A stretch of 64,000 nt of DNA from contig SSFR01000001.1 in the NCBI GenBank assembly GCA_008015505.1, positions 124,001-188,000 of the forward strand, in the 5' to 3' direction. This DNA comes from Pedobacter sp. GTDB taxonomy: Bacteria > Bacteroidota > Bacteroidia > Sphingobacteriales > Sphingobacteriaceae. The translations under genes and the position numbers were made by a program. Of this stretch, positions 55,920 through 64,000 are shown piece after piece. Below the pieces are notes generated by a model. The model saw only the letters and a program-made list of their open reading frames with translations. It searched no databases and had not been told where the DNA came from. Position 1 is the first letter of the stretch, and every line of letters begins with the position of its first letter.

Positions 55920-56093
55920 AGAGCCTATTTAAATTTTATTTCATGAAATTATTATAGGGTATTTTTGAGCGAAATGAGGCAGATTTTTTCGTCATAGCGG
56001 GGCTTCTATGGCGAAAAAATCTAATAAAATTGCAGCCAAAAAGAACCATAAGAATAAAATCAAATAAATTTTAAACAGGCTCTAAGTCTTTTC
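55920..56093 (+). repeat. MITE-like palindromic repeat, copy C
   Basis: 174 bp. Its ends AGAGCCTATTTAAATTTTAT and AAATTTTAAACAGGCTCT are inverted repeats of about 18 bp. Inside, TTTTTTCGTCATAG and CTATGGCGAAAAAA form a second nested palindrome. It shares most of its sequence with copy B. No open frame. It separates the tRNA-like gene from the rmlD-like gene, ending 9 bp before that gene's stop. Confidence 0.9.
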
Positions 56094-56102
56094 GGAAAGT
56101 GT

Positions 56103-57011
56103 TTAGCCCTGTGCTTGTAGCTGACTATCGACAATAGCCAGACCTTCTTTGAATGAATGGGGCCTGTAGCCAAGATTATTCATGCTCTTATCCAACACGA
56201 AGCCGGTGCGTTTAGGTCTCTTTGCAGCTTGATTCAGGCTAATAGAAACAATCGGTCGGATCAGGGATTTATCTAACTGCCAAAAATCAGCTACTTGCTC
56301 TACAAGTTCAAATATGCTCATCATATCTTTTCCCGATACATGATAAATACCCCGAGCTTGTTGTTCAATAGCTAAAAGGCAGCAGGAAGCAATATCTTCT
56401 GCTAGAGTTGGCATTCTCCATTGGTCAGTAACCACATCGATTGGCGTCCCTTTCTCTAGTGCGGCTTTAGCCCAAAGGACAATGTTGCTTCGACTCAAAT
56501 CTTTGACAATCCCGTAGATAATAATCGTACGTAAAATGACCCAATGGCAAGATGAGGCCTTTAGTATTTCTTCCGCTTCTAGTTTGGTCTTGCCGTAAAA
56601 GCTAAGGGGATTAGGTTTATCCAATTCACTGTAAGGCCCATCCTCTCCATCAAAGATAAAATCGGTAGATAAGTGAATGAGCTGGCTATCTATTTCCTTA
56701 CAAATCTGGGCTAAGTTTTTGACAACATCCACATTTAATGCTCGGCATAGGGCCTGACTAGTTTCACAGGTATCTACGTTAGTCATGGCCGCAGTATGAA
56801 TGACTGCTTTGGGGCGGTATTTTTTTAATATTTTCTTAACTTTTGTCTCATCACAAACATCCAAATCGAGATAGACATAACCTGTTTGCTGGGGGTGTCT
56901 GTTTTCTCCTTTAGATGTAGCAATTAGTTCGAAATTGGATGTGGATAAGATTAGATCGGTTAATTTTTGTCCAACTAAACCATTACTGCCAGTGACTAGA
57001 ATTGTTTTCAT
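56103..57011 (-). CDS. NAD(P)-dependent sugar nucleotide reductase, RmlD-like
   Basis: 302 aa. Extended short-chain dehydrogenase: GSNGLVGQKLTDL nucleotide motif, HTAAMTNVDTCE, LSTDFIFDGEDGPYSE, and YGKTKLEAE with the catalytic Tyr-x-x-x-Lys. Length and motifs fit dTDP-4-dehydrorhamnose reductase, the last step of dTDP-rhamnose synthesis, but rmlABC are not adjacent; other RmlD-fold reductases, e.g. regulatory subunit-like ones, remain possible. Its 3' end is next to MITE copy C. Confidence 0.8.
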   Translation of the reverse strand: MKTILVTGSNGLVGQKLTDLILSTSNFELIATSKGENRHPQQTGYVYLDLDVCDETKVKKILKKYRPKAVIHTAAMTNVDTCETSQALCRALNVDVVKNLAQICKEIDSQLIHLSTDFIFDGEDGPYSELDKPNPLSFYGKTKLEAEEILKASSCHWVILRTIIIYGIVKDLSRSNIVLWAKAALEKGTPIDVVTDQWRMPTLAEDIASCCLLAIEQQARGIYHVSGKDMMSIFELVEQVADFWQLDKSLIRPIVSISLNQAAKRPKRTGFVLDKSMNNLGYRPHSFKEGLAIVDSQLQAQG

Positions 57012-57200
57012 ATTTCAAAGAAGCAGATTTTAATTGGGTCGAACAATACGATATGTTCTATTCAATAAAATATTTTAATGCTATGGTGTGTTGGGAGTAG
57101 CGTGACGAGCTCATTGTATGAGTGATACTCACTTGACGATTTTTTTATGTAAGATTTATATTTTCAGGGATTAAAGCGTACTTTTGCAGACTAAAAATAG

Positions 57201-58757
<1,557 letters not shown>

Positions 58758-58806
58758 AACTGGGTGTCGGACGATATGTCTGCACCGACTACTTGATGCC
58801 CAACAC

Positions 58807-59058
58807 ATGAAATTAGAAATTTTAACCCCCGACAAAATAGTTTATGATGGTCCTGTTGCTGCTGTAACGGTGCCTGGAACGCTGGGTACTTTTCAGATAC
58901 TCCCTGAGCATGCACCTATTGTTTCTACTTTAGAAGCGGGTAATGTAGTTGTACGTAGTGCTTCAAAAGGTGATGGTATTGATACCTTTTTAATCAAAGG
59001 TGGTGTAGTAGAAGTTTTGGATAACAAAGTCATGATTTTAGTAGAAGCATTAGCTTAA
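58807..59058 (+). CDS. atpC: F1F0 ATP synthase subunit epsilon (N-terminal domain only)
   Basis: 83 aa. Beta-sandwich domain: LEILTPDKIVYDGPVAAVTV, GTFQILPEHAPIVSTLEAG, LIKGGVVEVLDNKVMILVE. The C-terminal inhibitory helix pair of longer epsilon subunits (about 130-140 aa) is absent, which is usual for Bacteroidota. It follows atpD by 49 bp and is ended by a strong terminator. Confidence 0.93.
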   Translation: MKLEILTPDKIVYDGPVAAVTVPGTLGTFQILPEHAPIVSTLEAGNVVVRSASKGDGIDTFLIKGGVVEVLDNKVMILVEALA

Positions 59059-59092
59059 CCAAGCTAGTTTGCCACGCTTTAAATATGTTAAG

Positions 59093-59121
59093 ACCTGCCT
59101 ATTGCTGGCAGGTTTTTTTTT
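59093..59121 (+). terminator. terminator of atpDC
   Basis: ACCTGCC and GGCAGGT form a perfect 7-bp stem with a 7-nt loop, followed by a run of nine T. Confidence 0.92.
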
Positions 59122-59259
59122 GGGATCCCCCATGCCATTATTTTTAAGATCAGAGAGTGATTAAATAAAGGACTAAAATGAACCATTGGGCTCATATGGT
59201 CTTTTTTAAAATATTTATTGACAATCAGATTAGAATTCATTAAATTGCAATTCGCACAA

Positions 59260-59409
59260 ATGATACTTGTCATGGATCGAAATAAAAACACCAGATTAAC
59301 CTCGGAAGAACATAGGCAGCAGCCTACTAACCTATTTCTTTCTCTCCTATCTACTGTAGACCTGCTAGCAAGCCTTAGCCTCATTCTGGTCATTATTATC
59401 CTGATTTAA
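59260..59409 (+). CDS. ilv operon leader peptide rich in Leu/Ile/Val
   Basis: 49 aa (or 45 aa from the second ATG at 59272). The last 16 residues are DLLASLSLILVIIILI, of which 12 are branched-chain amino acids, encoded directly before the stop. It lies between the atpC terminator and ilvD, 140 bp upstream of the ilvD start. This is the classical layout of an attenuation leader such as E. coli ilvL: low Leu/Ile/Val-tRNA would stall the ribosome at the end of the peptide. No protein function is expected. Confidence 0.75.
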   Translation: MILVMDRNKNTRLTSEEHRQQPTNLFLSLLSTVDLLASLSLILVIIILI

Positions 59410-59452
59410 TCAGGCCCATTCCCCCTTCTTCTTTCCTGGAATCTTTGATTAA
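59400..59452 (+). promoter_or_regulatory. attenuator-like hairpins overlapping the leader stop
   Basis: CCTGATT and AATCAGG form a perfect 7-bp stem with a 1-nt centre spanning the last codons and stop of the leader peptide. The TTAATCA within it can alternatively pair with TGATTAA at 59446-59452, so the two foldings exclude each other. A ribosome on the Leu/Ile/Val codons would block the first. No long T-run follows, so termination may be Rho-dependent or the control may act on translation. Confidence 0.5.
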
Positions 59453-59548
59453 CCGTATGATGGTTGCAATAAAATTGTGCCAAATTGGTTGAGATGCATT
59501 TAGCTGAAATAAAAACGATAAAAAGATATTTAATAACGTTTTATAAAC

Positions 59549-61228
59549 ATGGAATTGAACCGATATAGTAAAACAATCACTGCCGATCCGACACAACCTG
59601 CAGCACAAGCCATGCTATATGGTATTGGACTTAGCTCGGAGGATCTCAAAAAAGCACAAATTGGAATTGTCAGTATGGGTTATGAAGGGAATACCTGTAA
59701 TATGCACTTGAATGATTTGGCTTTACTCATAAAATCTGGTGTATGGAAGCAGAACTTGGTTGGGCTCATTTTTCATACCATTGGCGTAAGTGACGGAATT
59801 TCGAATGGAACGGATGGAATGCGCTACTCGTTGGTTTCTAGAGATGTGATTGCTGATTCGATCGAAACTGTTTGTGGTGCACAATATTACGATGGATTGA
59901 TTGCCATTCCTGGTTGTGATAAAAATATGCCAGGCTCAATTATGGCTATGGGACGATTAAACCGTCCGGCGATAATGGTTTATGGAGGAAGCATTCATTC
60001 GGGGCAATATAAAGGTCGCTCGCTCAATATTGTGTCTGCTTTTGAAGCCTTGGGTGAAAGACTGGCTGGCAAACTCAGTAAGGAAGATTTTGAAGGTATC
60101 ATTCGACATGCTTGCCCTGGTGCGGGTGCTTGTGGGGGGATGTATACGGCCAATACCATGGCTTCAGCTATTGAGGCATTGGGCATGAGTCTTCCTTATA
60201 GCTCATCTCATCCAGCTTTAAGTGACGAGAAAAAGCAGGAATGTGTCCAAGCTGGAGCAGCTATGCGCATTTTGCTCGAAAAAAACATTTTGCCTTCCGA
60301 CATTATGACTCCAAAAGCGTTTCATAATGCTATGGTAATGGTGATGGTTTTAGGGGGGTCGACCAATGCAGTATTACATTTGATAGCGATGGCTAAATCG
60401 GTTAGCTTGAATCTGAAATTGGCTGATTTTCAGCGAGTGAGTGATCAAACACCGGTCTTAGCGGATTTAAAGCCAAGTGGGAAATATTTGATGGAAGATG
60501 TGTATAACATTGGTGGGGTTCCAGCGATTATGAAATATCTATTGAAAAAGGGGCTTATTCACGGCGATTGTTTAACGGTTACAGGAAAAACATTGGCTGA
60601 AAATGTAGCTCATGCTATTGATTTGGACTTTAATAAGCAAAGGGTTATCCTTCCCATAGAAAAACCCCTGAAAGCAACTGGACACCTACAGATTCTTTAT
60701 GGGAACCTAGCTCCATTGGGCTCAGTTGCTAAAATCAGTGGAAAAGAGGGTGAACATTTCCAGGGACCTGCTCGTGTATTCGATGGAGAACATGCACTAA
60801 TCCAAGGCATTCAAAGTGGAAAAGTTAAAGCAGGTGATGTAATAGTGATTCGTTACGTGGGTCCCAAGGGGGCACCGGGTATGCCCGAGATGCTTAAACC
60901 TACTTCGGCCATTATTGGTGCAGGCTTGGGTGATTCGGTGGCTTTAATTACAGATGGTCGTTTTTCTGGGGGCACGCATGGTTTTGTGGTGGGGCATATC
61001 ACACCTGAAGCTTGGGAGGGTGGTCCCATTGCTTTAGTAGAAGAAAATGATCTGATTTCGATTGATATCATTCAAAAGACGATTCGTTTAAACATCAGTG
61101 AAGAAGAGCTAAACCAGCGAAAAAATCACTGGACCCAGCCAGTAGCAGCCGTGAATAAGGGGGTTTTGTATAAATATTTAAAACAGGTAAAAAATGCGAG
61201 TGAAGGATGTGTTACAGATGAAGAATAA
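59549..61228 (+). CDS. ilvD: dihydroxy-acid dehydratase
   Basis: 559 aa. Iron-sulfur enzyme of valine/isoleucine synthesis. Motifs: GCDKNMPG and [17 protein letters not shown] with the cluster cysteines, [16 protein letters not shown], and [15 protein letters not shown]. First structural gene of ilvD-ilvB-ilvN-ilvC, 139 bp after the leader peptide stop. Confidence 0.97.
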   Translation: MELNRYSKTITADPTQPAAQAMLYGIGLSSEDLKKAQIGIVSMGYEGNTCNMHLNDLALLIKSGVWKQNLVGLIFHTIGVSDGISNGTDGMRYSLVSRDVIADSIETVCGAQYYDGLIAIPGCDKNMPGSIMAMGRLNRPAIMVYGGSIHSGQYKGRSLNIVSAFEALGERLAGKLSKEDFEGIIRHACPGAGACGGMYTANTMASAIEALGMSLPYSSSHPALSDEKKQECVQAGAAMRILLEKNILPSDIMTPKAFHNAMVMVMVLGGSTNAVLHLIAMAKSVSLNLKLADFQRVSDQTPVLADLKPSGKYLMEDVYNIGGVPAIMKYLLKKGLIHGDCLTVTGKTLAENVAHAIDLDFNKQRVILPIEKPLKATGHLQILYGNLAPLGSVAKISGKEGEHFQGPARVFDGEHALIQGIQSGKVKAGDVIVIRYVGPKGAPGMPEMLKPTSAIIGAGLGDSVALITDGRFSGGTHGFVVGHITPEAWEGGPIALVEENDLISIDIIQKTIRLNISEEELNQRKNHWTQPVAAVNKGVLYKYLKQVKNASEGCVTDEE

Positions 61229-62930
61229 ATTTTCAAGATCAGCAGGATCGATGTACGTGGGATCAGAAATATTGGTTCGTTCTTTAATTGCCGAGGGGGT
61301 AAGTACACTATTTGGCTATCCTGGAGGGGCGATTATGCCTGTATACGATTCTTTGTATCATTTCTCAGACCAGCTCAATCATATTTTAGTTCGGCATGAA
61401 CAGGGGGCCATTCATGCCGCACAAGGTTTTGCTAGGGCTTCGGGAGAGGTAGGCGTAGTAATGGCCACTTCTGGTCCGGGCGCAACTAATCTGGTTACTG
61501 GTCTAGCCGATGCCATGATTGATTCTACTCCAGTGATTTGTATTACGGGTCAAGTAGCTTCACATTTGCTAGGTACAGATGCATTTCAGGAAACAGATAT
61601 TGTTAATATTTCTTTGCCCGTGACCAAGTGGAGCGTACAAATAACCAGGGCTGAGGATATTGCTTCGGCAGTTGCTAAAGCATTTTATGTAGCTTGTTCT
61701 GGACGACCTGGGCCAGTATTGATTGATATCACTAAGGATGCACAATTTGAAAAGACATACTTTCACTATGTACCCTGTCATTATGTGAAAAGCTATCGCC
61801 CTAAACCCACGATGAATCAACATGTATTGATAAGAGCAGTCGAATTAATCAATGCTTCGAAACGTCCATATATTTTGGCTGGTCAAGGGGTTTTGCTAGC
61901 TGATGCTTCTGTTGAACTCATTCGCTTGTCTGAGAAAGGAAATATTCCTGTTGCTTCTACCATCTTGGGGCTAGGTGCTATTCCAGCTGATCACCCCAAC
62001 TACGTAGGTATGCTCGGGATGCATGGGAACTATAGCCCCAATATCAATACCAATCAATGTGATGTACTCATTGCTGTGGGTATGCGTTTTGATGATCGTG
62101 TTACGGGAGATATTCAAAAGTATGCTCCCCAGGCCCGAGTGATCCATATTGACATTGATAAAGCGGAGATCAATAAAATTATTCATGCTGAAGTAGCTGT
62201 ACATGCAGATGCCAAAGAAGCATTGGCTTTTTTGAGTGATACAATTGATCAAAATGAGCATATGGATTGGCTTGAATCATTCAAAAAGTTGGATGAGGAT
62301 GAAAAGAAGATCATTTTCGATGATTGTCACCCAGTAGATGGGTTACCCAAAATGGGGGAAGTAATTCGCTGCTTGGCTGATCTGACTGGAGGGGATGCTG
62401 TTGTCGTAACAGATGTAGGGCAACACCAGATGGTTACCTCACGTTACTATCCATTTAAACATCCGCGCACAAATATTACCTCTGGAGGGTTAGGGACGAT
62501 GGGGTTTGCTTTGCCAGCAGCAATGGGCGCCAAATTAGGTGTTCCAGAAAAGCAGGTGATTGCCATTATTGGAGACGGAGGTTTTCAGATGACATTGCAG
62601 GAATTGGGCACGATAATGCAATACCAGATTCCAGTTAAGATTATTGTACTTAATAACAATTTCTTGGGTATGGTCAGGCAATGGCAGGCTTTATTCTTTG
62701 AGAAAAGGTATTCGTTTACCGAGATGAAGAATCCAGATTTCGCGGGTATCGTTAAGGCTTTTTCAATACCGGCTCGTAAAGTGGAGGATCGTAAAGACTT
62801 GGCGAATGCATTAAAAGAACTATTAGCTGAGCCTGGTCCTAGTTTTCTTGAGGTGGTTGTTGAGAAAGAAGAAAATGTATTTCCGATGGTGCCGGCAGGG
62901 GCTGGTATTGCAGAGATACGGTTAAAGTAA
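61218..62930 (+). CDS. ilvB: acetolactate synthase large subunit
   Basis: About 570 aa from the ATG at 61218, overlapping ilvD by 11 bp; alternative ATGs are at 61194 and 61251. ThDP enzyme: [33 protein letters not shown] (catalytic Glu), [10 protein letters not shown], and the ThDP motif [20 protein letters not shown] with [12 protein letters not shown]. It makes acetolactate and acetohydroxybutyrate. The overlap implies translational coupling. Confidence 0.97.
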   Translation: MKNKFSRSAGSMYVGSEILVRSLIAEGVSTLFGYPGGAIMPVYDSLYHFSDQLNHILVRHEQGAIHAAQGFARASGEVGVVMATSGPGATNLVTGLADAMIDSTPVICITGQVASHLLGTDAFQETDIVNISLPVTKWSVQITRAEDIASAVAKAFYVACSGRPGPVLIDITKDAQFEKTYFHYVPCHYVKSYRPKPTMNQHVLIRAVELINASKRPYILAGQGVLLADASVELIRLSEKGNIPVASTILGLGAIPADHPNYVGMLGMHGNYSPNINTNQCDVLIAVGMRFDDRVTGDIQKYAPQARVIHIDIDKAEINKIIHAEVAVHADAKEALAFLSDTIDQNEHMDWLESFKKLDEDEKKIIFDDCHPVDGLPKMGEVIRCLADLTGGDAVVVTDVGQHQMVTSRYYPFKHPRTNITSGGLGTMGFALPAAMGAKLGVPEKQVIAIIGDGGFQMTLQELGTIMQYQIPVKIIVLNNNFLGMVRQWQALFFEKRYSFTEMKNPDFAGIVKAFSIPARKVEDRKDLANALKELLAEPGPSFLEVVVEKEENVFPMVPAGAGIAEIRLK

Positions 62931-62936
62931 AATAAA

Positions 62937-63179
62937 ATGAAAAACGATTTCACATTGGAAGTTTATAGCGAGAATGCCTTTTCGGTGCTCAATCGCATGA
63001 TTAATATTTTTAATCGTCGTCGTATTCGTATCCGGAGCTTACTGGCCACAGAACTCGAGGCGGACTATAAGCATGGAATGGCCAGCTTTAAACTGCATAC
63101 TACCGCTGAACAATTAGAACGGGCGATGCATCAGTTAGAGAAACTCATAGAAGTGGAGCGCGTGGTGCGGATTAATTAG
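62937..63179 (+). CDS. ilvN: acetolactate synthase small subunit, ACT domain only
   Basis: 80 aa. A single ACT domain (FTLEVYSENAFSVLNRMINI, FNRRRIRIRSLLA, HQLEKLIEVERVVRIN). Most small subunits also have a C-terminal domain and reach about 160 aa; here it is absent, as in ilvM-like short forms. It would mediate regulation and activation of IlvB; feedback by valine cannot be assumed. Six bp after ilvB. Confidence 0.88.
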   Translation: MKNDFTLEVYSENAFSVLNRMINIFNRRRIRIRSLLATELEADYKHGMASFKLHTTAEQLERAMHQLEKLIEVERVVRIN

Positions 63180-63228
63180 CACAAGCTCAATAAATAATCA
63201 GGATATACAAATCTTAAATACAGAACAA

Positions 63229-64000
63229 ATGGCAAAACTAAACTTTGGTGGACAAGAAGAAAATGTAGTTACTCGTGAAGAATTCCCTCTGGCAAAGGCT
63301 CAGCAGGTGCTTAAAAATGAAACTGTGGCGGTAATTGGCTATGGTGTTCAGGGACCAGGTCAGGCATTGAATCAAAAAGACAATGGGATCAATGTTATTG
63401 TAGGGCAGCGTAAGAATTCTGAAAGCTGGAATAAGGCGATTGCTGATGGATTTGTTCCAGGTAAAACCTTGTTTGAAATTGAAGAAGCTTTAGCAAAAGG
63501 GACGATCATCTGCTATTTGCTGAGTGATGCAGCCCAGATTGAGTTATGGCCAACGGTTAAAAAGCACCTCACCCCGGGTAAAGCGCTGTATTTCTCTCAT
63601 GGTTTTGGGATCACTTTTAATGAACAAACAGGCATCATCCCCCCTACTGATGTGGATGTTTTCTTGGTTGCGCCTAAAGGCTCTGGAACTTCGCTAAGAC
63701 GTATGTTTTTGCAGGGACGGGGTCTAAACTCGAGTTATGCCATTTTTCAAGATGCTACCGGACGTGCCTTTGAGCGAGTGATTGCCTTGGGTATTGCTGT
63801 GGGCAGTGGATATTTATTTGAAACGACTTTCAAAAAAGAAGTATACAGCGATTTAACTGGCGAACGTGGAACTTTAATGGGGTGCGTACAAGGCATATTT
63901 GCTGCACAGTATGAGGTTTTGCGAAGCAAAGGACACTCTCCTTCCGAAGCTTTTAATGAAACAGTGGAAGAGCTCACCCAGTCTTTGATGCCACTAGTGG
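63229..64000 (+). CDS. ilvC: ketol-acid reductoisomerase (runs off window)
   Basis: The first 257 codons are visible. It starts MAKLNFGGQEENVVTREEF, with the NADPH motif VIGYGVQGPGQALNQ and the conserved YFSHGFGITF and VAPKGSGTSLRRMF. It isomerises and reduces acetolactate to dihydroxyisovalerate. The LRRMFLQGRGLNSSYA insertion and ETTFKKEVYSDLTGERGTLM segment fit the longer Bacteroidota form. The 3' end is beyond the window. Confidence 0.96.
   Translation, partial: MAKLNFGGQEENVVTREEFPLAKAQQVLKNETVAVIGYGVQGPGQALNQKDNGINVIVGQRKNSESWNKAIADGFVPGKTLFEIEEALAKGTIICYLLSDAAQIELWPTVKKHLTPGKALYFSHGFGITFNEQTGIIPPTDVDVFLVAPKGSGTSLRRMFLQGRGLNSSYAIFQDATGRAFERVIALGIAVGSGYLFETTFKKEVYSDLTGERGTLMGCVQGIFAAQYEVLRSKGHSPSEAFNETVEELTQSLMPLV

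Overview
The window looks like a chromosomal segment of a Bacteroidota (Bacteroidetes) bacterium, most likely order Sphingobacteriales. The evidence is AT-rich DNA, starts without Shine-Dalgarno sequences, -7 boxes of the form TAnnTTTG, TonB-dependent receptors with carboxypeptidase-like regulatory domains, type IX secretion (T9SS) parts (PorT, GldN) and T9SS-sorted giant proteins, an ArgF'-type transcarbamylase, and a NagB fused to a PIG-L domain. I see no phage, transposase gene, rRNA or CRISPR array. Assignment below order level is not possible from this sequence.

Layout. 1-3.5 kb: end of a TonB-dependent receptor, then a minus-strand operon of an O-methyltransferase and two overlapping GH73/LysM cell-wall hydrolases. 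3.6-4.6 kb: a Cys-rich lipoprotein whose signal peptide carries a pentanucleotide repeat that puts its ATG out of frame (phase-variation candidate), and a small membrane protein. 4.7-12 kb: housekeeping genes (recQ, ruvX, an NlpC/P60 protein, sod, tadA, csaA, porT, menG). 12-14 kb: a GldN domain fused behind a long secreted adhesin-like region. 14.6-19 kb: engB and an arginine/proline cluster argF'-argB-proC-argE. 19-23.8 kb: rimP-nusA-infB. 23.9-36 kb: TonB receptor, hutU, xth, gltX, histidine kinase, rbfA and others. 36.6-39.5 kb: nagB-PIG-L fusion and a UbiA-type prenyltransferase. 39.5-50.8 kb: the most distinctive accessory block, two giant paralogous T9SS-sorted proteins (1434 and 1690 aa) alternating with three small lipoproteins. 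51-57 kb: pepF, PAP2 phosphatase, pyruvate dehydrogenase E1 beta, AsnC regulator, an unusual tRNA-like gene, an RmlD-like reductase. 57-64 kb: atpDC, then ilvD-ilvB-ilvN-ilvC behind a leader peptide extremely rich in Leu/Ile/Val.

Cross-cutting observations. Five small genes (14251, 30095, 30541, 36213, 51006) share a leader of the Bacteroidota natural-product-precursor type, four with a double-glycine site, but no maturation or export gene is nearby. A 165-210 bp palindromic MITE-like repeat with inverted ends AGAGCCTRTTTAAA occurs three times, plus end-only remnants; one copy lies 21 bp before hutU. Five genes have a TAnnTTTG box only 3-5 nt before the ATG, which suggests leaderless mRNAs.
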